64,000 bases of DNA from Xylocopilactobacillus apicola (GCF_033095985.1 NZ_AP026802.1:2108001-2172000); one strand, 5' to 3'. Counted from the first letter of the stretch, positions 43,356-53,102 are shown. Program-made: numbers and translations. Notes: generated by a model from the sequence alone, not told the origin.

Positions 43356-44285
43356 ATGGTAAAAAGATTAATTAGTGCGAACACTAGTGAAGTGCTCGCC
43401 ATGAACGGCAGTGAGTTAAAACAAAGCATCAAGGCTTCGGAAGGTCGGACTGTAGTATCTGAAAACGTGGTAATTCACGAAAGTATCGATGGCTTGACCA
43501 CCAGTGAAATGGCAGCAGCTTTTGGAGCTGATCTGATTTTGTTGAATGCCTTAGACGTTTTGAATCCTGTGATTTTGGGATTGTATGACGGCGAAGAGAC
43601 TTTGCTTACCGCCAAAGCACATCACGATGGCAAAAGCATTAAGCGGCTTCAACAGCTCGTCGGTCGCCCAATTGGGGTTAACCTTGAACCAGTTGACCCG
43701 AATGCTTCGATGCTTGAAGACCGCCTGACGATTAGTGAGGGGCGAATGGCATCTCTTAAGACGCTTACTGAAGCCGAACGTTTAGGATTTAATTTCATTT
43801 GCCTAACTGGTAACCCTGGCACCGGCGTTACTAACGCTCAAATTGCCGCCAACATCAAAGTTGCCAAAGACGTCTTCTCTGGTTTAATTATTGCAGGTAA
43901 GATGCACGGAGCTGGAGTTAATGAACCAGTGGTTTCGCTTGAAGCGACGCAAAGTTTCTTAGATGCGGGAGCTGACGTGATTTTGGTTCCAGCAGTCGGC
44001 ACAGTGCCAGAACTAGACGACCAAGAATTAAGGGAAATCGTCAAACTCGCTCATCAGCAAGGCGCCCTTGTAATGAGCACCATTGGAACTAGTCAAGAAG
44101 GATCGGGTGCGCGCTACATAGAAGAAATTGCGGTTCGCAACAAAATCATTGGTGTCGATATTCAGCACGTCGGTGATGCTGCTTGGAGCGTACAATCACC
44201 GTTTGAAAACATTTATGCGCTAAGTAAAGCAATTCGCGGAGAAAGGCACGCCATTCAAAGGATGGCTCGCTCAATTAACCGCTAA
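43356..44285 (+). CDS. TIM-barrel-like protein of PTS locus (DUF7916-like)
   Basis: 309 residues. Conserved-looking blocks IDGLTTSEMAAAFGADLILLN, GVNLEPVDPN, CLTGNPGTGVTN, GKMHGAGV and STIGTSQEGSGARY suggest an alpha/beta barrel binding phosphate. I connect it tentatively with the DUF7916 group found beside PTS EIIC genes. 17 bp after EIIC and closed by one terminator, so a two-gene operon. Enzymatic reaction unknown. Confidence 0.65.
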   Translation: MVKRLISANTSEVLAMNGSELKQSIKASEGRTVVSENVVIHESIDGLTTSEMAAAFGADLILLNALDVLNPVILGLYDGEETLLTAKAHHDGKSIKRLQQLVGRPIGVNLEPVDPNASMLEDRLTISEGRMASLKTLTEAERLGFNFICLTGNPGTGVTNAQIAANIKVAKDVFSGLIIAGKMHGAGVNEPVVSLEATQSFLDAGADVILVPAVGTVPELDDQELREIVKLAHQQGALVMSTIGTSQEGSGARYIEEIAVRNKIIGVDIQHVGDAAWSVQSPFENIYALSKAIRGERHAIQRMARSINR

Positions 44286-44289
44286 ATCT

Positions 44290-44314
44290 TACCCCCGTTT
44301 GGGGGTATTTTTTT
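44290..44314 (+). terminator. Intrinsic terminator of EIIC operon
   Basis: TACCCCC, GTTT, GGGGGTA, then seven T. Confidence 0.9.
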
Positions 44315-44981
44315 AGTCTTCGCGCTTGACCTCGATAACTTGAGGATTGCGGGAGATCTCCCACAGTACATCGTCAATGTTATAATTTTGATCTAAAACA
44401 CCATCAATCTCTAAGTTAATGGTTTGATCGGTAATTTTGTGAACTTTAATTTCAGTCTTCTTAAATCCCTCTTGCTCTAATCCGCTACATACTTCATCTG
44501 AATCGATTTTTTCATTTTTCAAAATTAATTGGCAATGAAAATGCCGTTTGCGAAAAATATAATTCAATAAGAAATCTTGACGGACAACGTACTGGACCAA
44601 GATAATCAAAGCGGAAGACGCAATGCCCACAAAATACAAGCCAGCTCCAATTGCGAGTCCTACTGCTGCCGTTGCCCAAACACCCGCAGCGGTTGTTAAT
44701 CCGTTGACGCCGCTACCGCGAATTAAAATCGTTCCGGCGCCAATAAAACTAATCCCGCTGATGACTTGAGCGGCAACCCGCGATGGGTCCAAAGCAACAC
44801 CCGGATGCCCCAAAATATCGGCAAACCCGTATTTTGAAACAATCATCGTTAGTGCCGCCCCAATTGCTACAATAATGTGGGTTCGAATTCCAGCGCTTTT
44901 GAGCTTAATGGCACGCTCATAACCAATTAACGCGCCGCAACCAGCGGCTAGAATCACTCTTAATAACCATTCTACATTCAT
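44313..44981 (-). CDS. MgtC/SapB family membrane protein
   Basis: 222 residues from ATG at 44981 (GGAGG eight bases upstream). N-terminal membrane part with the family signature GALIGYERAIKLKSAGIRTH and GISFIGAGTI, VNGLTTAAGVWATAAVGLA; C-terminal cytosolic ACT-like domain. MgtC-type proteins influence Mg homeostasis or ATPase activity; the exact role here is open. Single gene. Confidence 0.9.
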   Translation of the reverse strand: MNVEWLLRVILAAGCGALIGYERAIKLKSAGIRTHIIVAIGAALTMIVSKYGFADILGHPGVALDPSRVAAQVISGISFIGAGTILIRGSGVNGLTTAAGVWATAAVGLAIGAGLYFVGIASSALIILVQYVVRQDFLLNYIFRKRHFHCQLILKNEKIDSDEVCSGLEQEGFKKTEIKVHKITDQTINLEIDGVLDQNYNIDDVLWEISRNPQVIEVKRED

Positions 44982-45133
44982 TCTACTAGCCTCCAATCTG
45001 GTCATAAGATATAAGAAAGTATTGTAGTCTTTTTGAGATCAAATGTTAAATCGCCAGAAAATATAGCTCGATCCAAATATTTTACCTTTTTCATCAAACT
45101 TTATTCACAATTAGCAGGTAATATAATAAGTGT

Positions 45134-45232
45134 AGAAATTAAAAAAACTCCTCCCTGAGTAACAATCTCTATACATCTTGTAAACATTGATTTTAAACGA
45201 CCCAATGTCTCCTCTCATTGGGTTTTTTCTTT
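45134..45232 (+). ncRNA. Candidate small RNA with CU-rich motifs
   Basis: TATAAT at 45122-45127 (no clear -35) is followed by about 100 nt ending in CCCAATG/CATTGGG plus T6. ACTCCTCCCT in the 5' part and TCTCCTCT in the terminator loop are anti-Shine-Dalgarno-like, as in some regulatory RNAs. No ORF inside. Confidence 0.4.
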
Positions 45233-45264
45233 TGTAATATAATGAACGAAAAAGAAAGCGAGCA

Positions 45265-45353
45265 AACGCCAATTGAACAATTAATTACCATTAACTAACT
45301 ATTTATATTATTTAAAGAGGTAGTTGTTGGTGCTTAATTTTGGGCGTTTTTTT
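45265..45353 (+). ncRNA. Long imperfect hairpin RNA candidate
   Basis: AACGCC...GGGCGTT closes an 85-nt stem in which ACCATTAACTA pairs with TAGTTGTTGGT at ten of eleven positions, followed by seven T. TATAAT lies about 25 bp upstream. It could also serve as the terminator against the convergent LysR gene. Confidence 0.4.
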
Positions 45354-45400
45354 GCACCCGAAAACCCTGACATCCGGCTTTTGCGGGAGGTCATCTCAAA

Positions 45401-46255
45401 TCATTTATCTTTCGGCCAGTAATCACTCACTGCTTGAAGCACTGGCAGGACTCGTTTTTTATCTGTAATCAGATAATTGGCATACACTGGCATCTGAGCG
45501 CTATCATCACTAATTGGAATCGAATGCCGATTGTCATCCAAGCGATGTTTAGTCAGCGCCGAAAGATTGGTCGTAAAATAAGGGAGACTCGAATATTTGG
45601 TCAACTGCGCCAAGGCGACCTGCTCTTCTTGATACATAAAAGTCGCATCCGGGATCTGCTCTTGAATCAACGCACGCCAAGGTCCAATTGCTCGTAAAAC
45701 GATAAAGCTCTGCCCTTTTAGTTCACTGAACGTGATTGACTGCTGATTGGCGCGATAAGAAAATTGATCTAAATTGACCAGCAGCCGCTCGGTGCCCACA
45801 TACCGCGATTCAATTTGGTCAGTTAAAAGCTCTTGGTTTGAGAAAATCAGGCTAAACGCTCGCTCATTAAGCAACGTGCTAATTTGTTCATTACTTTGAA
45901 GATCAGTTGTCACTTCAACATTTAATTCCAATTTATCTAGTATGTTTTTGGGTCCTGGAATTGTCAGCCCGATTTTTAACATTTTTTCGGCCTGCGCGAA
46001 ATTTTGCACCTGAGTTTTTAAATCTCTGTTGACCTTTAGCGCCGACTTAGCCAGTTCAACTGCAAATTCTCCCGTTTTAGTCAGCGTCAAACGATTGGGC
46101 TGGCGCTCAAATAACTTAACTCCTAATTCAGCTTCTAATCTCTGCATCCCGCGAGTCATCGACGGTTGCGTAATTCGCAATTTTTCGGCTGCTGCCGCCA
46201 GCGTCCCACTTTCTTCGAATGTTACAAGTTCTTCTAATAAGTTATTATCAATCAT
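45401..46255 (-). CDS. LysR-family transcription regulator
   Basis: 284 residues from ATG at 46255 (GAGGACGAAC upstream). N-terminal HTH: LVTFEESGTLAAAAEKLRIT followed by QPSMTRGMQRLEAELG; the rest is a periplasmic-binding-like effector domain. Divergent from two aldo/keto reductase genes, its probable targets. Effector unknown. Confidence 0.9.
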   Translation of the reverse strand: MIDNNLLEELVTFEESGTLAAAAEKLRITQPSMTRGMQRLEAELGVKLFERQPNRLTLTKTGEFAVELAKSALKVNRDLKTQVQNFAQAEKMLKIGLTIPGPKNILDKLELNVEVTTDLQSNEQISTLLNERAFSLIFSNQELLTDQIESRYVGTERLLVNLDQFSYRANQQSITFSELKGQSFIVLRAIGPWRALIQEQIPDATFMYQEEQVALAQLTKYSSLPYFTTNLSALTKHRLDDNRHSIPISDDSAQMPVYANYLITDKKRVLPVLQAVSDYWPKDK

Positions 46256-46354
46256 GTTCGTCCTCAATATAATTCAAAAGTATACTAGCATGTTTATTTA
46301 GCAATTTTCAAATTTATCGTCCTCCCCTAAAATACACTAAAAAAGGAGGCAAAA

Positions 46355-47224
46355 ATGCAAATTCCAAAAATTAAACTTAATAATGGGCTTGAAATGCCCC
46401 AACTCGGATTTGGAGTTTTTCAAATTCCCGATCTAAAGGAAGCTGAACAAGCGGTGAGCTCAGCGCTTGAGGTGGGATACCGTTTAATCGATACCGCCGC
46501 AGCTTATCAAAATGAAGCAGGCGTGGGCGCCGCAATCAAAAAAAGCGGCATTGACCGTAAAGAAATTTTCGTAACCTCGAAACTATGGGTCTCAGATTTT
46601 TCCTATGAAAAAGCAAAACAAGGAATCGAAACTTCGCTTGAGAAACTCGGCCTAGATTATTTAGATCTTTACTTGCTGCACCAGCCCTACGGCGACACAA
46701 TGGGTGCTTGGCGCGCGCTTGAAGAAGCGTATCATGAGCATAAAATTAGAGCAATTGGGGTATCGAATTTCTACGCTGATCAGCTGAAAAATCTAGAATT
46801 AACCATGAACGTTGCCCCAGCAGTTAACCAAATCGAAATTAATCCGTGGTTTCAACAAACCGATGAAGTCACATTTAATCAACAGGAAAACGTCGCTGTT
46901 GAGGCTTGGGCCCCATTTGCTGAAGGCAAACATGAGATCTTTACAAACGAAACGATTGCAAAAATCGGCGCTAAGTACGGCAAATCAAACGGCCAAATCA
47001 TCATCCGGTGGCTTTTGCAACAAGGCATTGTTGTGATTCCAAAAACGGTCCACAAAAATCGGATGAAAGAAAACCTTGAAGTTTTTGATTTCACACTTAA
47101 TGATGCTGAAATGTCCGTAATTGCGGGCCTTGATCGCAACGAAAGTCAATTTTTCGATCACCGTGACCCGGCAACGATTGAACAAATTTTTGGTAGCAGT
47201 TTAAAGCAAATAAGGAGTAAATAA
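46355..47224 (+). CDS. Aldo/keto reductase
   Basis: 289 residues, AKR5-like. Opens NNGLEMPQLGFGVFQ; catalytic set visible as DTAAAY (Asp, Tyr), TSKLW (Lys) and LLHQPYGD (His). NADPH-binding IPKTVHKNR near residue 230. Reduces aldehydes such as methylglyoxal or sugar-derived carbonyls by family. AAAGGAGG RBS. Overlaps the next gene by 1 bp (TAATG). Confidence 0.92.
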   Translation: MQIPKIKLNNGLEMPQLGFGVFQIPDLKEAEQAVSSALEVGYRLIDTAAAYQNEAGVGAAIKKSGIDRKEIFVTSKLWVSDFSYEKAKQGIETSLEKLGLDYLDLYLLHQPYGDTMGAWRALEEAYHEHKIRAIGVSNFYADQLKNLELTMNVAPAVNQIEINPWFQQTDEVTFNQQENVAVEAWAPFAEGKHEIFTNETIAKIGAKYGKSNGQIIIRWLLQQGIVVIPKTVHKNRMKENLEVFDFTLNDAEMSVIAGLDRNESQFFDHRDPATIEQIFGSSLKQIRSK

Positions 47225-48078
47225 TGAATATCAAACTTAACGACGGCAACGAAATCCCCGCAATCGGTTTTGGCGTTTTCCAAATTCCCAACGATGGCTC
47301 AACCAAAAAAGCTGTCCTCGAAGCTTTGAAGCTCGGTTATCGCCACATTGATACGGCAGTTGCTTATTTCAACGAGGAAGAAGTTGGCCAAGCGATCAAA
47401 GAGAGCGGAGTTCCCCGCGAAGAAATCTGGATCACCAGCAAGCTTTGGCTACAAGATTATGCTTACGATGACGCCTTAAAAGCCATCGATCTATCTTTAA
47501 AAAAATTGGGGCTTCAATACCTCGATCTATATCTACTCCACCAGCCTTATGGCGACGTCCCGGCCGCTTGGCAGGCACTAGAGACGGCTAAGAAAGCTGG
47601 CAAAATCCGCTCCATTGGGGTTTCTAACTTTACGCCAAAAAGTTGGAAGAAATTTGTGCCCCAGTTTGAAACGATTCCAGCTATCGATCAAGTCGAATTT
47701 AATCCGTATTTCCAGCAAAAAGAATTACGTGAAATTCTTGCACCTGAAGATGTCAAAATTGAGGCCTGGGCCCCGCTTGGTCAAGGAAATCAAGAGTTAA
47801 TTAACGATCCGTTAATCGATCAACTAGCTAACAAGTATGATAAAGACGCGGGCCAAATTATTTTGCGTTTTGAGCACCAAGAAGGAATAATTATTTTTCC
47901 GAAATCTGTCCATCCGGCAAGAATCAAGAGTAACCTCGACATCTTCGATTTCTCGCTAACAGAAGAAGAAATGCAGGCAATTAGAGCGCTTGATCGCGGT
48001 CACGGACAGCACGACCCGGATGCACCAGGCGTCGGCGAAATGCTTTTGGCAAATTTTGACGTCCACGCTAACGACTAA
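47224..48078 (+). CDS. Aldo/keto reductase, second
   Basis: 284 residues, close paralogue of the preceding gene: DGNEIPAIGFGVFQIP, DTAVAY, TSKLW, LLHQPYGDVP, FPKSVHPAR. Probably translated by coupling with the first. The pair looks like an older tandem duplication. Confidence 0.92.
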   Translation: MNIKLNDGNEIPAIGFGVFQIPNDGSTKKAVLEALKLGYRHIDTAVAYFNEEEVGQAIKESGVPREEIWITSKLWLQDYAYDDALKAIDLSLKKLGLQYLDLYLLHQPYGDVPAAWQALETAKKAGKIRSIGVSNFTPKSWKKFVPQFETIPAIDQVEFNPYFQQKELREILAPEDVKIEAWAPLGQGNQELINDPLIDQLANKYDKDAGQIILRFEHQEGIIIFPKSVHPARIKSNLDIFDFSLTEEEMQAIRALDRGHGQHDPDAPGVGEMLLANFDVHAND

Positions 48079-48096
48079 AAGTGGTAAAATTGCTAT

Positions 48097-48525
48097 ATGC
48101 AAACAACCTACTCAATTAGTGAAGTAGCGCAAATGTTCAATATCTCTCCTTCAACCTTGCGCTACTATGACCAAGAAGGGATTATCCCCAATCTTCACAA
48201 AAATCATGCTGGCGTGCGCGAATTTAGCCCCGACAATCTAGCGACCCTGAAACTTGTCGGCTGTCTAAAATGCGCTGGCATGTCGATTAAAGATATCAAA
48301 ATTTTTATTCAGTGGTGCGCCGATGGAGATTCTACCCTCCAAAAGCGCCTCGAGATGTTTCACGAGCTGCGCCGCACGACTAAAGCGCAGATGCAAGAGC
48401 TTGAAGCTACGTTAGATACCTTGGAACACAAATGTCGCTACTACACGCAGGCTGTGAAGGACGGCACGGAGAAATTCGTCAAACAAAAAAATAAAGCGTC
48501 AGATCCCAAAATCGTAAGGGACTAA
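48097..48525 (+). CDS. MerR-family transcription regulator
   Basis: 142 residues. HTH TYSISEVAQMFNISPSTLRY then YDQEGIIP, followed by a CLKCAGMSIKDIKIF segment and a coiled coil (about 85-120). Resembles AdhR/NmlR-type MerR regulators linked to aldehyde stress, which fits the reductases upstream. 18 bp after the second reductase. Confidence 0.9.
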   Translation: MQTTYSISEVAQMFNISPSTLRYYDQEGIIPNLHKNHAGVREFSPDNLATLKLVGCLKCAGMSIKDIKIFIQWCADGDSTLQKRLEMFHELRRTTKAQMQELEATLDTLEHKCRYYTQAVKDGTEKFVKQKNKASDPKIVRD

Positions 48526-48535
48526 CGCTTTTTTG
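48494..48535. terminator. Bidirectional terminator, merR / asnA units
   Basis: AGCGTcAGaTCCC / GGGACTaACGCT hairpin with T runs on both sides. Confidence 0.75.
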
Positions 48536-48643
48536 TTAACGTAAACCAAATTCTTTCATGACTTCATCATGGGCAAAATGTTTTCCGTCATCTTTAAGCA
48601 TTGCTTCACGCAATTCTTTTAAATCAGCTTCATCGTTATTCAT
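48536..48643 (-). CDS. 35-residue small protein behind asnA
   Basis: ATG at 48643 with AGGAGG eight bases upstream; MNNDEADLKELREAMLKDDG then KHFAHDEVMKEFGLR. Acidic and helical; the end recalls the C-terminal tail of RelB-like antitoxins, but no DNA-binding part or toxin is present. 22 bp after the asnA stop, same transcript. Confidence 0.6.
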   Translation of the reverse strand: MNNDEADLKELREAMLKDDGKHFAHDEVMKEFGLR

Positions 48644-48665
48644 ACCATAAACCTCCTGAAAGCAA

Positions 48666-49682
48666 TTAAAGCAGATGGATCCCATGTTCCTCACATCGAT
48701 TGACCATCTCATCTGGCCAAATTGAAGCTTGCACCTCACCGACGTGAGCTTTACCCAAAAGGAGCATACAAAGGCGAGATTGGCCAATTCCGCCCCCAAT
48801 CGTAAATGGTACTTTTTCATTTAAGACCATTTGATGATACGGAAGAGTGAGGCGATCCTCCACATCAGCAATTTTAAGTTGGCGTGAAAGAGCTGCGGAA
48901 TCGACCCGAATCCCCATACTTGAAACCTCGATTGCCCGTTCAAGCGGCTCGTACCAGAAAATAATATCTCCGTTTAATTCCCAATCATCATAATCTGGTG
49001 CCCGACCATCGTGGCGCTGGCCGCTCTTTAATGCTCCCCCAATTTTCATAATGAAAACGGCGCCGAACTCTTTGGCAATTTCACTTTCTCGTTCAGCTGG
49101 ACTCAGATCTGGATAACGATCCTCCAACTCTTGGGTGGTAATAAAGTGAATCTCGTCTGGCAAATGATAAACGGACTGCGGGTACTTGTACCAAACTTCA
49201 TGTTCCATGTGTTTGATCACTTTGAAAATTTCTTTGACCGTCGCTTGAAGAGTCTCGATCGTCCGCTCCTCGCGGGTGATGACCTTCTCCCAGTCCCACT
49301 GATCAACGTAAGCCGAGTGGTAATTATCTAAATCTTCGTCTTTACGCACTGCATTCATGTTGGTGTAAAGTCCTTCGTGGACCCCAAAGCCATAACGCAT
49401 CAGCGCAACTCGCTTCCATTTAGCAAGCGAATGCACGATTTCGATGCGCTCACTTCCCATGTCAGCCATTGTAAAACTAACTGGCTGTTCGACTCCGTTT
49501 AAATTATCATTTAAACCGGTTTTCTGTTCAACAAACATTGGTGCCGATAGCCGCGACAAATTCATTTCTTTGCCGAACTCGTCTTGGAAAGTTTCCCGGA
49601 TATAACGAATAGCTTCTTCAGTCTCCCGGACTGATAATTTAGATTGATAATTTTCTGGCAATATTAAATGCATGATCTTCAC
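48666..49682 (-). CDS. asnA: Aspartate-ammonia ligase
   Basis: 338 residues, normal length. Makes asparagine from aspartate, ammonia and ATP (AMP-forming); class II tRNA-synthetase fold. Marks: [27 protein letters not shown]-type region [13 protein letters not shown], and [24 protein letters not shown]. Preceded by a T-box leader. Confidence 0.96.
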   Translation of the reverse strand: MKIMHLILPENYQSKLSVRETEEAIRYIRETFQDEFGKEMNLSRLSAPMFVEQKTGLNDNLNGVEQPVSFTMADMGSERIEIVHSLAKWKRVALMRYGFGVHEGLYTNMNAVRKDEDLDNYHSAYVDQWDWEKVITREERTIETLQATVKEIFKVIKHMEHEVWYKYPQSVYHLPDEIHFITTQELEDRYPDLSPAERESEIAKEFGAVFIMKIGGALKSGQRHDGRAPDYDDWELNGDIIFWYEPLERAIEVSSMGIRVDSAALSRQLKIADVEDRLTLPYHQMVLNEKVPFTIGGGIGQSRLCMLLLGKAHVGEVQASIWPDEMVNRCEEHGIHLL

Positions 49683-49694
49683 CTCGCGATATTT

Positions 49695-49990
49695 TTTGGA
49701 TAAAAGAAAAAGCCCTTCATCCCCTTAAAAAAAGGGACGAAAAGCTTTCGCGGTACCACCCAAGTTGTTCTAAAAAACAGAACCAGCTCAATAGAGGACT
49801 AACATCCTCATCCGATGATAACATTTCGGTTAACGGCAAAGCCTACTCCCAACGGTTTCAGCCCGCAACTAGAAAAGTGTTATTCGGCAATGACGAAACT
49901 GATTGGGTTTCCACTCTCCCCAACTCACTGGCAGCAATCATCACTTACTTGTCTTTCCTGCGTCTTTTATCTTGGAGATCATTATAAGCG
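49695..49990 (-). promoter_or_regulatory. T-box riboswitch for asnA
   Basis: Contains GGGTGGTACCGCG (T-box bulge pairing with uncharged tRNA 3' end), a preceding long stem I with GAATAACAC, where AAC is the likely Asn specifier, and a terminator formed by CGTCCC...GGGGATGAAGGGC plus T5. Uncharged tRNA-Asn would favour read-through. Confidence 0.9.
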
Positions 49991-50064
49991 CTTAAGTTTC
50001 AAAAGTAAATATTTTTTGCATAAACTTGACAAGTTTTTTAACATTTTAAAATATTTCTCCAAAT

Positions 50065-50240
50065 AAATGCTTAGGAGTTAAAAATTGGACCATTATCAGA
50101 GTGGGGCAATCTTAGCTGTTTGTGTTCAAAACAGCGCAGTAAAAAACGATTGGGTTAACCAACGCGGCTTTAAACGGTGATCAAAAAGCAAAAGAACGGC
50201 TGGGAATGTTAGTAACAGCAACCTCAAATTTCAGAAATTT
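50065..50240 (+). other. Gap with decayed coding fragment
   Basis: A TTG with AGGAG upstream (about 50090) begins a 32-codon frame (DHYQSGAILAV...), and a neighbouring frame reads GLTNAALNGDQKAKERLGML then VTA before a stop. The two frames suggest a truncated, frameshifted gene remnant; family not recognised. Confidence 0.3.
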
Positions 50241-50263
50241 TCAAAAAAAAGACATTGAAATAA

Positions 50264-51088
50264 TCAGCCGACCAAGCCGCCTTTTGTAATTCCTTGAATA
50301 ATGTATTTTTGTAAAATCAGGTAAAGAATAATCATCGGGATCACGACAAACGTCGCCGCAGCCATCATAAAAGGATAATTGGTCCCAACGTCATTACTAA
50401 AACTCGACACTGCCACCGGCAAAGTCCGCATATTTGCATCATTTGTGACAATCATCGGCCACAAAAAATCGTTCCAGCTGGCGATAATTTCCAGAATCGA
50501 CATCGCAACTATACTAGAGCGGCAAATCGGCACCAAAACCCGCCAAAGGTAGTTCCAGTCGGATGCTCCGTCAATTTTGGCAGCGTAATAGACCTGCGGC
50601 GGAACTGAATTGAAGGCCTGGCGCAAAGTAAATACTGTAAAGAAGCTGGCCGACCACGGCAGAATCAGCGCCAAATAGCTGTTAATCAGATGAGCTTTGG
50701 TGAGCGTCACATAGTTCGGAATGATTAGCATCTCAATTGGCACCATCATCGTAGAGAGAAAAATCATAAAAATAACGTTTTTGCCCCAAAATTTCAGTTT
50801 GCTAAAGGCAAAAGCTGCGAGAATGCTCGTAAACATTTGCGCAGCAGTTGTACAAAAGGTCACCAACAAGCTGTTAAACAAGTAACGGGCAAACGGTGCA
50901 CTTTTAAACGCGTCAACAAAATTGCCCCAATGCGGGTGCTTTGGCCACAACATCGGCGGCACGGTTGCGGCTTCACTTGGAGTTTTTACTGCTGTGGAAA
51001 TCATCCAAAAAAATGGGAAGATCATGATGAAAGCTCCCAACAGCAAAATGAAAAAAAATAAAATATTTGCAGCTTTTTTCTTCGACAT
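50264..51088 (-). CDS. Sugar ABC transporter permease (MalG-type)
   Basis: 274 residues, six helices, EAA loop KIDGASDWNYLWRVLVPICR. CUT1 carbohydrate family. Last of the operon ATPase-MalF-MalG. No binding protein gene is linked. Confidence 0.9.
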   Translation of the reverse strand: MSKKKAANILFFFILLLGAFIMIFPFFWMISTAVKTPSEAATVPPMLWPKHPHWGNFVDAFKSAPFARYLFNSLLVTFCTTAAQMFTSILAAFAFSKLKFWGKNVIFMIFLSTMMVPIEMLIIPNYVTLTKAHLINSYLALILPWSASFFTVFTLRQAFNSVPPQVYYAAKIDGASDWNYLWRVLVPICRSSIVAMSILEIIASWNDFLWPMIVTNDANMRTLPVAVSSFSNDVGTNYPFMMAAATFVVIPMIILYLILQKYIIQGITKGGLVG

Positions 51089-51096
51089 GCTAACCT

Positions 51097-51990
51097 CTAA
51101 TAATGCACATAATGGCGCGAAACATAATTTTGCAGCACCGTGGCGATAATAATAATCACAAAGAGGACCACCCCAGCAGCGCTTGCCACTGGGTAATTAT
51201 TCTCGGTATAAAATTTCTGATACAAATAATAAACGATTGTCATGCCCGAATTATTCGGTCCCGCCGTGTTGTGATAAAACACGTAAATTTGATCGAAAAC
51301 TTTAAAGCTCGCAATCATTGCATTAATCGTCACTAGAAAAGTTGTTGGCGAAATTAACGGCAGCGTAATGTTGGTAAATTGCTGCCAAGTACTTGCCCCG
51401 TCAAGGCTTGCACTCAAGTAATATTGGCGCGGCACCGAATTTAGCGCCACCAAAAACAAGATAATATTCAGTCCCAGATTTTTCCAAATGCTGAAAATTA
51501 TTAAAGTTAGAAGCGTGTAATGTGGATCATTGAGCCAGCCGATCGGCTTCGTGTGAAATAATCCCAAAATAAAATTAAGGACGCCGTAATCGCTATGGTA
51601 AATCCAAACCCAGACCATCGCGATCGCAACCGTGCTAGTTACGTAAGGTAAGAAGTAGATCGTCTGAAATAGGCTGCGAACCTTCTTGAAGCGATTTAAA
51701 AGAAGCGAGATGCCAAGCGAAATAATGACCGACGCTGGCACCACACCCAGCACAAAGACAAAAGTATTAATGACCGCCCGGTGAAACAACGGATCTTTAG
51801 AGAGATAAATGAAATTAGTCAGGCTCACTCCCGTGCCGACATTGCGATAAAAATCATAATTTTTGAAGATACTCATTACAAAAGTCGACAAAATCGGGTA
51901 CAAAAAGAAAATCGTTAGCAAAATCATCATTGGCGCTAGATACAACAATGCGTGCAGCGTCTGTTTCCAAGTCGTCTTTTGATTAATCAT
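51097..51990 (-). CDS. Sugar ABC transporter permease (MalF-type)
   Basis: 297 residues from ATG at 51990, overlapping the ATPase stop by 8 bp (GGGAG upstream); six helices with EAA loop ASLDGASTWQQFTNITLPLI. Pairs with the MalG-type permease 8 bp downstream. Confidence 0.9.
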   Translation of the reverse strand: MINQKTTWKQTLHALLYLAPMMILLTIFFLYPILSTFVMSIFKNYDFYRNVGTGVSLTNFIYLSKDPLFHRAVINTFVFVLGVVPASVIISLGISLLLNRFKKVRSLFQTIYFLPYVTSTVAIAMVWVWIYHSDYGVLNFILGLFHTKPIGWLNDPHYTLLTLIIFSIWKNLGLNIILFLVALNSVPRQYYLSASLDGASTWQQFTNITLPLISPTTFLVTINAMIASFKVFDQIYVFYHNTAGPNNSGMTIVYYLYQKFYTENNYPVASAAGVVLFVIIIIATVLQNYVSRHYVHY

Positions 51991-53029
51991 TTGTGATATT
52001 TCTCCCTGCCTCATCAAAGAGGAAGAAACCGCGCTTTTGAAAGAAGACTTCGACTTCTTCGTCGGTGCTATGAATTTCAGTTAGCCCTGTTGCATCAAGC
52101 TCGACTCCTTTAAACGAGTACAAGCGCGTTGAAATCAGACCGTAGCGATGACTTTTTAGCAATTTACATTTAATGCCGTGCGGGAAAGTTTCCTCACTTT
52201 TAGTAAGCACCATATTTTCGGCTCGCACGCCCACTTGGCTCGCCTGATCGTAGGCTGGACCCAGATCAGCTCTAAGCGCAGTATCATCTAAAAGCGCGCG
52301 ATCGAAAGTGTTGAGCGGATTATCGCCGATAAAACTCGCCACAAATTCGTTGGCCGGATGATCGTAAAGCTCGTTTGGCTTGCTGTACTGCTGAATTTGA
52401 GCCGCATGCAAAACCATCACCGAATCAGAAATATGCATCGCTTCGCTTTGATCATGCGTTACAAAAATCGTAGTAATCTTCGTCTCTTGTTGAATGCGCC
52501 GAATCTCATCACGCATCTCCATGCGTAGACGTGCATCCAAATTGGATAACGGTTCATCTAAAAGTAAGATATTGGGATCTTTTGCCAATGCCCGCGCAAT
52601 TGCCACGCGCTGCTGCTGACCGCCAGAAAGCTCATTAACACTTTTCTTCAACTGATCATCAACGTGGACGAGCTTTGCCAATTCAGCTGCGCGCGCCAGG
52701 CGTTTTTCTTTTGGCCAATGCGCAATTTTGAGCGGAAAAGCAATATTATTTTCAACGTTGAGGTGCGGATAAAGCGAATAATTCTGAAAAACCATGCCAA
52801 TTTTTCGCTCCAAGGGACTCAGATTGGTGACATCCTGCTCATCAAAGAAGATCTGGCCGTTAGTGGGCACCAATAAACCGCTAATTAGATTTAACGTAGT
52901 TGACTTCCCGCCGCCAGAAGGACCCAAGAGGCAGACCAGCTCTCCGTCGTTAATTGTAAAATTGAGGTCATGCAGCGTATCTTTGCCTGGGGTAAACGCT
53001 AGTGAAACATGACTGAAACGAACTTGCAT
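51983..53029 (-). CDS. Sugar ABC transporter ATPase (MsmK/UgpC-type)
   Basis: 348 residues from the second of two ATG codons (better spacing to GAGGAG). Walker A GPSGGGKST, signature LSGGQQQR, Walker B ILLLDEPLSNLD, switch VTHDQSEAMH, C-terminal TOBE-like regulatory part. MsmK-type ATPases can serve several sugar importers. Confidence 0.92.
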   Translation of the reverse strand: MQVRFSHVSLAFTPGKDTLHDLNFTINDGELVCLLGPSGGGKSTTLNLISGLLVPTNGQIFFDEQDVTNLSPLERKIGMVFQNYSLYPHLNVENNIAFPLKIAHWPKEKRLARAAELAKLVHVDDQLKKSVNELSGGQQQRVAIARALAKDPNILLLDEPLSNLDARLRMEMRDEIRRIQQETKITTIFVTHDQSEAMHISDSVMVLHAAQIQQYSKPNELYDHPANEFVASFIGDNPLNTFDRALLDDTALRADLGPAYDQASQVGVRAENMVLTKSEETFPHGIKCKLLKSHRYGLISTRLYSFKGVELDATGLTEIHSTDEEVEVFFQKRGFFLFDEAGRNITND

Positions 53030-53102
53030 CATTTTCTCCTCTAAACAGTTTAAACATCGTTTATCATACTATAAATGCAAGAAAAACTTAAGCTGGACCG
53101 CA

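Larger units (their letters stand above)
44982..45400. other. Non-coding stretch with candidate small RNAs
   Basis: About 400 bp without a supported CDS. It holds a -10 (45122-45127), a terminator (45201-45232), a second -10 (about 45236-45241) and a long imperfect hairpin ending in T7 (45265-45353). See the ncRNA entries. Confidence 0.5.

Noticed and set aside
45329-45420. Possible leader peptide starting TTG-GTG after AGAGG
   Set aside because: It lies within the long hairpin and T run and ends antisense to the LysR gene; no family resemblance.
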